Shown piece by piece: positions 34,139 to 42,614 of a stretch of 64,000 nucleotides of DNA. Below the pieces are notes generated by a model. It was not told the DNA's origin, did not search any database, and saw nothing but the letters and a program-made list of their open reading frames with translations. Origin of the DNA: Lachnospiraceae bacterium UBA7050. Its GTDB lineage: Bacteria; Bacillota; Clostridia; Lachnospirales; Lachnospiraceae. The DNA is taken from contig DLAJ01000017.1 in the NCBI GenBank assembly GCA_002493905.1, forward strand, positions 186,001 through 250,000, given 5' to 3'. The number at the start of each line of letters is the position of its first letter. Position 1 is the stretch's first letter. The position numbers and the translations under genes were made by a program.

Positions 34139-34222
34139 AGAATCAGCACCCCTTATCTTTTGTCTTTCCATTATTTATTTGAGGGACGAATATCAAATGA
34201 GCCGCGCGAAAACGGAATCCTT

Positions 34223-34723
34223 TTATAGATAGACAACGCCCGCCGTTCCACGGCATAATCCCGCGATACCTGTTCTCGCAAGCTCTAAAATCTGATAGCC
34301 ATTCAGCAGATTCAAAAACGCGTCAATCTTCGTCTGGTCGCCCGTGATCTCGACCATCAGACTATCCGGGCTGACATCCACAATCTTTGCCCGGAAAATA
34401 TCGGCATTTGACATAATATACTGGCGGTCAGACACGGAATTGGTCTGCACCTTGATAAGTGCCAGCTCGCGGTATACGCTTTCCGAAGGTTTCAGCTCAT
34501 GGATATCGCGGACATCAACCAGTTTTGCCACCTGCTTTTCGATCTGCTGCAAGATTGTTTCATCCCCGGTCGCCACAATCGTGATACGCGTGATCTTTGA
34601 ATCTGCAGTCGTTCCTGCAGTGATGCTTTCGATATTATAGCCGCGTCTTGAAAACAGACCCGATATTCGGCTTAAGACGCCGGAAGTGTTGTCGACCAAC
34701 AATTGAAATACTCGTTTATTCAT
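34223..34723 (-). CDS. ilvN: Acetolactate synthase small (regulatory) subunit
   Basis: This 166-residue protein has an N-terminal ACT domain (VFQLLVDNTSGVLSRISGLF, then GYNIESITAG) and the conserved C-terminal IlvN region (FRAKIVDV, YQILELARTGIAGLCRG). It gives valine feedback to an IlvB catalytic subunit, but no ilvB is adjacent; the next genes are ilvC downstream and the hybrid kinase upstream. The GGGATC ribosome site is good. It has its own strong promoter at 34756-34784. A paralogue lies at 37061-37549. Confidence 0.93.
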   Translation of the reverse strand: MNKRVFQLLVDNTSGVLSRISGLFSRRGYNIESITAGTTADSKITRITIVATGDETILQQIEKQVAKLVDVRDIHELKPSESVYRELALIKVQTNSVSDRQYIMSNADIFRAKIVDVSPDSLMVEITGDQTKIDAFLNLLNGYQILELARTGIAGLCRGTAGVVYL

Positions 34724-34755
34724 GACTTGATCCCTTTCTACTGCATACGTCCCTT

Positions 34756-34784
34756 ATTGTAGCAATATTCAACGGTTTTGTCAA
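34756..34784 (-). promoter_or_regulatory. Promoter of the ilvN-ilvC unit
   Basis: The minus strand has TTGACA (34779-34784), a 17-bp spacer and TACAAT (34756-34761). Directly upstream are direct repeats with the core TTTTGAAGTCG (34795-34816) that could be activator sites. The leader is about 25 nt, too short for a T-box. Confidence 0.85.
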
Positions 34785-34845
34785 TTCAAAGCCACGACTT
34801 CAAAACGACTTCAAAACCACAACTTCAATCACCATAACGTAACTG

Positions 34846-37047
34846 TTAATCTATCACTTCATGCTTAGGCAAAAGCCATTCCTCAACGATCCTGTAAATC
34901 TCCTTGATCTCGAACGGTTTGCTCAGGTAATCGTTCATTCCAGCTTTTCTATATGCCTCTTTCTGTTCCGGTTCCACATTGGCTGTCAGTGCTACAATTG
35001 GAAGATTTTGAAAATATTCTCCTTCCAGCGCCCGGATTGCCCTGACTGCCTCCAGCCCGTCCATGACAGGCATCAGATGATCCATAAAGACCAGATCATA
35101 CCTGTTTTCCTGAACCATTTTGAACGCCTGATCTCCGTTTACAGCCGTATCAGTCTGAATGCCGGCCGGCTTTAACATCTCTTCTGCAACCATGCGGTTG
35201 ATCTCATTGTCATCCACGATCAGAACCCGTTTATCCGGCAAAAACAGTCCCGCCTCTTCCACCCCGTTTCCCGTATCGTCTGTATCCTCCGCCCCTGAAC
35301 CGGACATCTGTCCGATCAGCCGGCAGAAATTGTAACTGTATAAAGGCTTGTTCACGGTGGAAATTTCCTCAGGAAACTCCTCCTTGAACATGGGGTTTAC
35401 CATGCCGCAGACTGTTGCATGAAGCTTATGGATCTGTCTCTGCTCTTCTTCGTTCAGCGCACCTGTGCGGTCAATAAAGCAGAAGACGGGAATCTCCTCC
35501 CCGCTGACTGCCATAAGATCGGACTCGTAAGTAAGTCCATAACCCAGCGCCAGTTTCTTGAGCTGCTCGCCCGCCGCTTCGTCAGAAAGCCTGCCGACGA
35601 TCACCGCCCGGCTGTTTTCGGGCAATGCGGCGGCTTTTCCTCCGTCCATGATTTTTTGATGAACCGTAAAATAAAATTCACTGCCCTTTCCATACTCACT
35701 CGCAACGCCAATCTGACCATTCATAAGCTCCACGAACTGTCTGGATATGGAAAGCCCAAGTCCCGTTCCTTCCTTGTGATGGTTCTTTTGCGCATCGACC
35801 TGTTGAAACGCCCCAAAAAGCTTTCCGATATCTTCCTCACGAATCCCCTGTCCGGTATCCTTTACGGAGATAAACAATTCAATGTCATCTTCCTGCACCT
35901 GTTTCACTTTCACAGTCAGACAGACGTACCCGCTTTCCGTAAACTTTGTCGCATTATTCATCAGATTAATGATGATCTGACGAATCCTGAGCGCATCTCC
36001 ATACAATTTCGCCGGAATATCCGGATCAATATCAAACAATAACTCTACTGGCTTGTTTCCAATGCGGTTTAGAATGATCATGCCAAGGTCGCTCAGCATG
36101 GGCATCAGATCATATTCCTCGTTTACGAGCTCCATCTTACCCGACTCAATTTTGGACATATCCAGAAGATCATTGATGATCGTAAGCAGCGCATTGCCGG
36201 AATTCTGAATATTCAGCAGATATTCTCGCTCCTGACCCTCCGGTTTATTGCGGAGCATGAGCTGTGTCATCCCGACGATCGCGTTCATCGGCGTGCGTAT
36301 CTCATGGGAAATATTGGATACAAACGCGGATTTTGCCTTGTTTGCGGCATCTGCACGTTCTTTTTCTTCCCGGAGATTCCCCTGCAGGATCAGGTAAATG
36401 ACTGTTGCAGTCAACGCGAATGAGATCAGCCCAAGCATACAAAGGTCCCATGTAAACTCTCCCGGCGTAATGGATCCCGCTCCCGATTTCATAAAATACT
36501 CCCGAAGCGCAATCTGCCTCTGTACAATCTCGGAAAAAGTCATCATCAGGGTCCCGACCACGCACAGAAGAATTTTTTCCCATCTGCGCATATGGCGTTT
36601 CTGAATATGCTCCTGAAAGTAGATCCTCCATTTTTTTCCTTTATAATAGAAAAAGAACAGCAGTAATATCAGAGCCGCATAAATCAAAACCTCATAGATC
36701 TGCCTTCCCGTCTCCGTAGTAAAAAACAGCTGCGGAGCAAGAACCAAAACCGGAATCAGGATCCCGTTTAAGATTCCCGGAATCGGTATGATCAACAGGA
36801 ATCCACGCAGACGGTTCTTCTTTCTGCTCAGGACAATATGAAGGCCTGTCGCAGCCAACGCCACAAGCGTAGCGGCTTCTTTGCCCACAAGCAGATAGCA
36901 TGCGATCATGACGGCGGCACAAACCGGATAATACACCTTCTGCCATGCCGCATCCATTTCCGGTTCCAGAAACACATATTTTTCGATCATCAAAATGCCG
37001 ATCGCAATTGTAATGACTTCCAGAATATCATTCATCATTCCTAACAT
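34846..37047 (-). CDS. Hybrid histidine kinase inside the ilv gene cluster
   Basis: This 733-residue protein has an N-terminal membrane region with about six to seven helices (1-240). HisKA contains ISHEIRTPMNAIVGM. HATPase shows NNATKFTES, DTGQGI and GTGLGLSIS. A pseudo-receiver-like region covers about 480-590. A C-terminal receiver has VDDNEINR and acceptor Asp in LVFMDHLMPVMDG. No output domain or HPt is visible. The ATG at 37047 has GGGAGAG about nine bases upstream and lies 13 bp after the IlvN-like gene, so it is probably cotranscribed with ilvB1-ilvNa. Its position between acetolactate synthase genes and ilvN-ilvC suggests a link to branched-chain amino-acid status (inference). Confidence 0.9.
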   Translation of the reverse strand: MLGMMNDILEVITIAIGILMIEKYVFLEPEMDAAWQKVYYPVCAAVMIACYLLVGKEAATLVALAATGLHIVLSRKKNRLRGFLLIIPIPGILNGILIPVLVLAPQLFFTTETGRQIYEVLIYAALILLLFFFYYKGKKWRIYFQEHIQKRHMRRWEKILLCVVGTLMMTFSEIVQRQIALREYFMKSGAGSITPGEFTWDLCMLGLISFALTATVIYLILQGNLREEKERADAANKAKSAFVSNISHEIRTPMNAIVGMTQLMLRNKPEGQEREYLLNIQNSGNALLTIINDLLDMSKIESGKMELVNEEYDLMPMLSDLGMIILNRIGNKPVELLFDIDPDIPAKLYGDALRIRQIIINLMNNATKFTESGYVCLTVKVKQVQEDDIELFISVKDTGQGIREEDIGKLFGAFQQVDAQKNHHKEGTGLGLSISRQFVELMNGQIGVASEYGKGSEFYFTVHQKIMDGGKAAALPENSRAVIVGRLSDEAAGEQLKKLALGYGLTYESDLMAVSGEEIPVFCFIDRTGALNEEEQRQIHKLHATVCGMVNPMFKEEFPEEISTVNKPLYSYNFCRLIGQMSGSGAEDTDDTGNGVEEAGLFLPDKRVLIVDDNEINRMVAEEMLKPAGIQTDTAVNGDQAFKMVQENRYDLVFMDHLMPVMDGLEAVRAIRALEGEYFQNLPIVALTANVEPEQKEAYRKAGMNDYLSKPFEIKEIYRIVEEWLLPKHEVID

Positions 37048-37060
37048 GCGCACTCTCCCG

Positions 37061-37549
37061 TCAATTCTCAGATTCCATACATTTGGGAAGCGCAAGAGTG
37101 CCGGTCCGCGCCACCTCAACAATACTGATCGTCTGAAGCATCTGAATCAGCAGATTAATGCGGTCAGGCTCGTCGCAGATCTGTATCGTCATCATCGTTT
37201 TGGACATATCGACAATCTGGGCATTCAGAATATCACAGGTCTCCATAATATCCCTGCGGTTGCTTTTATTGTACTTCACTTTGACAAGCATCAGTTCCCT
37301 GCTGATACTGTGCGGCTCGTCAAAGGTCTTCACCTTGATCACATCAAGTTTTTTATTAAGCTGCTTTTCAATCTGCTCCACTGTCCGTTTATCCCCGGTA
37401 CTCACGATTGTCATACAGGATACCGCAGGATCGTCGGTCTCTCCCACTGCAAGTGAATCAATATTGAAGCATCTTCTTGAAAAGAGTCCGGCAACCTTAC
37501 AGAGCACACCGGAACGGTTCTCCACCAGTACGGAATATATTTTTTTCAT
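37061..37549 (-). CDS. ilvN: Acetolactate synthase small subunit paralogue
   Basis: This 162-residue IlvN-family protein has an ACT domain (YSVLVENRSGVLCKVAGLFS) and C-terminal segments ILNAQIVDMSKT and ISIVEVARTGTLALPK. It is clearly diverged from the copy at 34223. It lies 33 bp after ilvB1 and so is the probable partner of that catalytic subunit. I chose the ATG at 37549 (MKKIYSVL); the frame reaches four codons further up. Confidence 0.92.
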   Translation of the reverse strand: MKKIYSVLVENRSGVLCKVAGLFSRRCFNIDSLAVGETDDPAVSCMTIVSTGDKRTVEQIEKQLNKKLDVIKVKTFDEPHSISRELMLVKVKYNKSNRRDIMETCDILNAQIVDMSKTMMTIQICDEPDRINLLIQMLQTISIVEVARTGTLALPKCMESEN

Positions 37550-37582
37550 ATCCACAATCACGTCCTTTCCAAATCCGGCATC

Positions 37583-39196
37583 TTAGACAAGGTCCATCGG
37601 GTGTATCTCACACACCATCAGGATCGGCTCTTTTGCGTCGAGGAAGGCACGAACCGCCTCTTTTGCATGTTCCATATTTTTAAGTACGATGCATTCCATA
37701 TCATAAGCCGACGCAATCTTGGCAATATCAGGGCTTCCGCTTAAGTCAACGACTGAATACTGATCATCATAAGTGAAATGCTGGTATTGACGCACCATAC
37801 CCAGATAATTGTTTTTGAGCACAATGATTTTAACCGGGACATCATGCTGGCGCATCGTCGCAAGCTCCATCATCGACATCTGAAACGAACCGTCCCCGCA
37901 GACCGCAACAACCTGTCTATCTGGATTTGCAAGCTTTGCGCCTACCGCCGCCGGAATGGAATATCCCATCGTTCCCATTCCGCCTGATGTGAGAAACTGT
38001 CCTTTTTTTACCACATGATACGCGCAGGACCATATCTGGTTCTGTCCGACGTCCGCGACATAGACCGCATCGTCCTCCATCTCGCCGGAAAGCAGACGGA
38101 TAAAACGCGCCGGGTCCACATACCCGTCATATTCCTCCCGCCGCGGCTGCATCCGCCCGCGGTAGCTTTTCAGCAATTCAAGCCACTCACCGTATTCGCC
38201 CGTAATATCCTGCGCCGCCAAATCTTCAAAAATATGTTTTGCGTCTCCGACAAGCGGAATTGTCGGTCCTGCGTTTTTGCCAATTTCTGCAGGGTCAACA
38301 TCAATATGCACTAAAATTTTATCTTTTGTGATCAGATCAGGCTGATTGACCGCCCGGTCTGCGACGCGCGCCCCGACCATAATCAACAGATCGGACTCGT
38401 TGATCGCCCGGTTCGCACAGGGCTGCCCATTATTGCCCACCATGCCGAAATACAGCTCATGCTCGGTCGGCATCACGCCGATTCCCATCATCGTCGATAC
38501 GACGGGAATTTGGTATGTCTCCACAAAGCTGCGCAGACTTTCCTGCGCTTCGCTTAAATGTACGCCGCCCCCCGCACAGATCAATGGCCGTTTCGCTTTT
38601 GCAAGTTCCCTTACCACCTTTTTGATCTGTACCATATTCCCCTTCACAGTCGGTTTATATGTGCGGAGCGACACGGTCTCCGGATAACTCCACTTATCCA
38701 TGCGGGCGTTCTGCACATCAATCGGCACGTCAATCAAAACAGGACCCTTGCGCCCCGTTGAAGCAATATGAAACGCCTCTTTGAAAATGCGTGGGATCTC
38801 ATTGACATCCCGCACAAGATAACTATATTTCACAAATGACTCCACGGCTCCGGTAATATCCGCTTCCTGAAACACATCGCTGCCAAGCAGCTCGCTGTTG
38901 ACCTGTCCGGTAATACAGATCAGCGGAATGCTGTCAGCAAACGCGGTTGCTATGCCTGTGATCAGGTTCGTCGCGCCCGGTCCGCTCGTGACCGCGCAGA
39001 CGCCGACCCCCCCTGTCGTTCTCGAGACGCCGCTTGCGGCATGCGCCGCGTTCTGCTCCGTCCGCACAAGAATCGTTCTGATATCCGACTGTAAAATGCT
39101 GTTATAAAAAGGACAGATTGCCACGCCCGGGTAGCCGAATACCATGCTGACCTTCTCCTCTTCGAGACATTTTACCATTGCATCTGCACCGATCAT
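37583..39196 (-). CDS. ilvB: Acetolactate synthase large subunit (copy 1)
   Basis: This 537-residue ThDP enzyme has the catalytic Glu in VRTEQNAAHAASG, and TSGPGATNLITGIATAF and ThDP/Mg motif GDGSFQMSMMELATM ending in LKNN. It makes acetolactate from pyruvate, with the FAD-binding middle domain typical of anabolic enzymes. It is slightly short for the family (copy 2 has 558). It lies 47 bp after metH and is followed by ilvNa, giving an ilvB1-ilvNa pair. AAAGGTG lies upstream of the ATG. Confidence 0.93.
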   Translation of the reverse strand: MIGADAMVKCLEEEKVSMVFGYPGVAICPFYNSILQSDIRTILVRTEQNAAHAASGVSRTTGGVGVCAVTSGPGATNLITGIATAFADSIPLICITGQVNSELLGSDVFQEADITGAVESFVKYSYLVRDVNEIPRIFKEAFHIASTGRKGPVLIDVPIDVQNARMDKWSYPETVSLRTYKPTVKGNMVQIKKVVRELAKAKRPLICAGGGVHLSEAQESLRSFVETYQIPVVSTMMGIGVMPTEHELYFGMVGNNGQPCANRAINESDLLIMVGARVADRAVNQPDLITKDKILVHIDVDPAEIGKNAGPTIPLVGDAKHIFEDLAAQDITGEYGEWLELLKSYRGRMQPRREEYDGYVDPARFIRLLSGEMEDDAVYVADVGQNQIWSCAYHVVKKGQFLTSGGMGTMGYSIPAAVGAKLANPDRQVVAVCGDGSFQMSMMELATMRQHDVPVKIIVLKNNYLGMVRQYQHFTYDDQYSVVDLSGSPDIAKIASAYDMECIVLKNMEHAKEAVRAFLDAKEPILMVCEIHPMDLV

Positions 39197-39243
39197 ATTT
39201 TATTCCCACACCTTTCTGTTTACTCAGCGTTTCATCGCTTTGC

Positions 39244-41736
39244 TCAGTGTATCCCCAGTAGTTTTTTCACAAGCAGGACTGCTTCCGCCGCATCGCGGGA
39301 ATAGCCGTCCGCTCCGATCTCATCTGCAAAATCCTGCGTAATGACCGCTCCCCCGATGATAACCTTTGCCGCAAGCCTGCTTTCACGCGCAAGACGCACG
39401 ACTTCCTTCATCTGCAGCATGGTCGTCGTCATGAGCGCCGAGAGCGCGATAATGTCGGCATGCTCTTCCTTTGCCGTGCGGATAATCGTTTCCGCCTCCA
39501 CGTCTTTCCCGAGGTCGATCACCCTAAACCCGTGATTTTTTAGCATTAACGCCACCAGATTTTTCCCAATGTCATGAATATCGCCCTTTACGGTTGCGAT
39601 CACAATGCATGCCTGAACCCCACCGCTTAAATCTTTTTTAAGATACGGCTCCAGGACCGCAATTGAGAGTTTCATCGCCTCTGCGCTGTTGATGAGCTGG
39701 GGCAGAAAATAGATTCCCTTATCAAAGAGCCTGCCCACTTCGTCGATCGCCGGCATGAGCGCCTCATTTAAGATTTCCTGCGCATCCTGCCCCTCATCCA
39801 GAAGCCCCTTTGTCAGTTCTGCAATCTGATTCCGTTTTCCGCCAAGTACCGCGTCGTAAACCGGACGCAGCGTCTCCGGGACGGCGGCGCCCGGCTTTGA
39901 AACGGCCTGCTCCGTCAGGGAACCGCTCTTAGAAGGCGCGGCCTTCAGCAGTTTCTGTCTTTCCTCCTCTTCCTCCTGCGCCTTGACATAAGCGGCGTAT
40001 TCGATATAACGGATATCCGCACCCTCCTTATGCAATAACAGGTCAGCAGCAGACGCCGTGCTCATCAGAAGCCGTTGGGACGGATTTGCGATTGCCATCG
40101 TCAACCCATTCTGCACAGCCATCGTCAAAAAAGAAGCATTGACATAGCTTCTCTCCGGCAGTCCGAACGATATATTGGAAAGACCGCAGGTTGTCGCATA
40201 TCCCTGTTCATGGCATTTTGCAATCGTCTGCAGCGTCAGAAGCGCCGCACCCGGATCGGCGCCGACGGTCATAACCAGTCCGTCCACGACAATATCCTGT
40301 TTTTTCAGCCCGTATGCTTCCGCTTTGTCCGTTATTTTCTGTATCATTTCAAACTTTTCCTCAAGACTTTTCGGCAGCCCTCCGTCGGACAGCGGGAGAA
40401 GGATGAACATCGCGCCGTATTTCGCGGCAATCTGAAGCAATGGTTCACATTTTTCCTGTTCAAAAGAAATCGAATTGATCAGCGCCCTCCCTGGATAACG
40501 CCGAAGCGCCGCCTCGATGACGTCCACATGGGAAGAATCGATGGAAAGAGGCAGATTCGACGCCATTGTCACCTCATCAACCGCCTTCAGCATCATTTCT
40601 TTTTCGTTGATTCCGGGCATTCCCATATTGACGTCCAGAACCGATGCCCCAGCCTGTTCCTGGCTTTCCGCGAACTCGGATACCATGGACAGGGAACCCT
40701 CTTTTAACTGTGCCTGCAGTTTCTTTTTTCCGGTCGGGTTGATACGTTCCCCGATAACCAGAAACGGGCTGTTCAGTGTGAAGGAAACGGTCTTTCTCTC
40801 CGACGTCAGATAATAGTTCTCCTGAGCCGGTCCGGCTTCCTGCCGTACCTTGCACGGCTCCTTGCCGTTTAATGACTGTGCCAGCTTTGCGATATGCTCA
40901 GGCGTCGTTCCGCAGCAGCCTCCCACGATGGACGCTCCCGCATCAGTCAAAAGCTGCATCTCTTTTACAAAAACATCCGCAGTCATGGAATAACCCGTCG
41001 TGCCGTCCTTTTGCAGTACCGGCATGCCCGCGTTCGGTTTCGCGATGACCGGCACCTCTGCAACTTCCGCCATGTCACGGATCAGTTCTGCCATCTGCCC
41101 AGGTCCCGTCGAACAATTAGCGCCGACCGCCGCCGCACCCAGACTTTGCAGCGTAATGACCGCGGTCCTTGCATCCGTTCCGTATAAGGTTCTTCCATCC
41201 TTTTCGAACGTCAGACTTGCCATAATGGGCAGCTCACAGACTTCTTTGGCTGCGATGACTGCCGCCCGCGTCTCCTGCAGACTCATCATTGTCTCCACAA
41301 CCAGCAGGTCTGCGCCCGCCTCACACAAATAACCGATCTGCTCTTTATAAATCGTGATCAGTTCCTCAAAATCGAGCGGTCCGATTGGCGCAAGCTGCAC
41401 GCCCGTCATCGTCAGATCCCCGGCGACAAGTGCACGCCCCGCAGACGCTTCCTTTGAAATTGAGACCAGTTCATGAATCAGTTCTCTCTGTTTTGATTCC
41501 AGACCGTATTCTTTTAATTTCAAGCGGTTTGCAGTAAAAGTCGGCGCATAAAGGATATTGCTCCCGGCCGCAACATATTCTCTTTGTAAAGACAGCATGA
41601 CGTCCCGATGACCGGTGATCCATTCCTCCGGGCATACGCCCGCCGTCATTCCCGCGCGCATCAGGTTCGTGCCCGTCGCTCCGTCCAAAATCCGATAGCG
41701 TCCCCGGCAATATGCAGTCCATTCTTCGCGGTTCAT
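39244..41736 (-). CDS. metH: Cobalamin-dependent methionine synthase without reactivation domain
   Basis: This 830-residue protein has a homocysteine-binding domain (1-290; zinc Cys in GANCSTGP and GGCCGTTPEH), a pterin-binding domain (about 320-580; GERINPTGKKK, LDVNMGMPG) and a cobalamin cap plus B12 domain (about 640-830). The B12 ligand His is in DIHDIGKNL. Full MetH of about 1200 residues also has a SAM-binding reactivation domain; that domain is absent here, as in the split MetH of many Clostridia, where a separate activation protein is encoded. None is in the window. GAGG precedes the ATG by eight bases. The gene lies 41 bp after mscS and 47 bp before ilvB1. Confidence 0.92.
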   Translation of the reverse strand: MNREEWTAYCRGRYRILDGATGTNLMRAGMTAGVCPEEWITGHRDVMLSLQREYVAAGSNILYAPTFTANRLKLKEYGLESKQRELIHELVSISKEASAGRALVAGDLTMTGVQLAPIGPLDFEELITIYKEQIGYLCEAGADLLVVETMMSLQETRAAVIAAKEVCELPIMASLTFEKDGRTLYGTDARTAVITLQSLGAAAVGANCSTGPGQMAELIRDMAEVAEVPVIAKPNAGMPVLQKDGTTGYSMTADVFVKEMQLLTDAGASIVGGCCGTTPEHIAKLAQSLNGKEPCKVRQEAGPAQENYYLTSERKTVSFTLNSPFLVIGERINPTGKKKLQAQLKEGSLSMVSEFAESQEQAGASVLDVNMGMPGINEKEMMLKAVDEVTMASNLPLSIDSSHVDVIEAALRRYPGRALINSISFEQEKCEPLLQIAAKYGAMFILLPLSDGGLPKSLEEKFEMIQKITDKAEAYGLKKQDIVVDGLVMTVGADPGAALLTLQTIAKCHEQGYATTCGLSNISFGLPERSYVNASFLTMAVQNGLTMAIANPSQRLLMSTASAADLLLHKEGADIRYIEYAAYVKAQEEEEERQKLLKAAPSKSGSLTEQAVSKPGAAVPETLRPVYDAVLGGKRNQIAELTKGLLDEGQDAQEILNEALMPAIDEVGRLFDKGIYFLPQLINSAEAMKLSIAVLEPYLKKDLSGGVQACIVIATVKGDIHDIGKNLVALMLKNHGFRVIDLGKDVEAETIIRTAKEEHADIIALSALMTTTMLQMKEVVRLARESRLAAKVIIGGAVITQDFADEIGADGYSRDAAEAVLLVKKLLGIH

Positions 41737-41777
41737 AAGATAACCTCATTTCTCCATTTTTTGCGCAGCATCATCAT

Positions 41778-42590
41778 TTAATCTCTGGTATGCACATCAA
41801 GCTGCGGAAAAGGAATTTCAATCCCGTTCTCGTCAAACGCCAGTTTAAGCTGTTCTGTCAATGCCCATTTCACATTCCAGTATTCGCTGCCCGGCACATA
41901 ACAGCGCACGCCGAGCACAACCTCGCTCTCGCCAAGGGAATCGACAAAAACCATAACCGGCTGCTCCGGAAGAACCTGTTCCTGAACGCGTACAACCCGT
42001 TCGGCGGTCTCCTTTGCCTTTTTTAGGTCAGCGCTGTATGCAATGCCGACCGTCAGGTCCAGACGCCGCTGCGCATTTGCCGTCACATTCGTTAAGCTGG
42101 TATTGGCGAGCGTTCCATTTGGCAGAATAATTACTTTCCCGTCCGGGGTTGTCAGCTTCGTATAAAACATCTGGATTTCCGTTACGGTACCCTCATTCCC
42201 CTTTGTATCCTCAACGATATAATCTCCGACTTTGAACGGTTTTAGAAGCAGAATCAGCACGCCGCCCGCTAAGTTGCTCAGGCTTCCCTGAAGGGAGAGC
42301 CCGATTGCTACGCCTGCCGAGCCTAAGAGCGTCACCACGCCCGCCACGCTCACGCCGAACGATGTTGCGATCATGAAGACAAGCACTACATAGAGCACTG
42401 CTTTCATCAGGGAATCCAGAAACTGAAGCACGCCCTTTTCCGCATTGGCACGCGTCAGTGCTTTCTGCACGATCCGGCGGACCAGTTTGATCACCTGCAC
42501 GCCGATCAAAAACATCACAATGGCAAATACGACTTTCAGCCCAAAATGAAGCGCCTTATCCGCCAGCTCACTGAACATCTTTTCGTCCAC
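41778..42590 (-). CDS. mscS: Small-conductance mechanosensitive channel (MscS family)
   Basis: This 270-residue protein has three N-terminal helices. The pore helix carries the Ala/Gly pattern LGSAGVAIGLSLQGSLSNL and VLILLLKPFKVGDYI, and the soluble beta/alpha-beta cage follows (PNGTLANTSLTN). MscS opens under membrane tension and releases solutes. The start is probably GTG at 42590 with GAGGAG nine bases upstream; an ATG lies four codons on. The gene is 24 bp after the branching-enzyme-like gene. Confidence 0.93.
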   Translation of the reverse strand: MDEKMFSELADKALHFGLKVVFAIVMFLIGVQVIKLVRRIVQKALTRANAEKGVLQFLDSLMKAVLYVVLVFMIATSFGVSVAGVVTLLGSAGVAIGLSLQGSLSNLAGGVLILLLKPFKVGDYIVEDTKGNEGTVTEIQMFYTKLTTPDGKVIILPNGTLANTSLTNVTANAQRRLDLTVGIAYSADLKKAKETAERVVRVQEQVLPEQPVMVFVDSLGESEVVLGVRCYVPGSEYWNVKWALTEQLKLAFDENGIEIPFPQLDVHTRD

Positions 42591-42614
42591 CCCGCATGAC
42601 TCCTCTCCGCAAAG

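Noticed and set aside
34051..34784. T-box riboswitch before ilvN or ilvC
   Set aside because: Leaders are too short (about 25 nt and 172 bp), and no T-box sequence (TGGNACC-type with terminator) was seen.
40075..40707. 210-codon plus-strand frame opposite metH
   Set aside because: Antisense to a clear conserved gene; composition is unlike a real protein.
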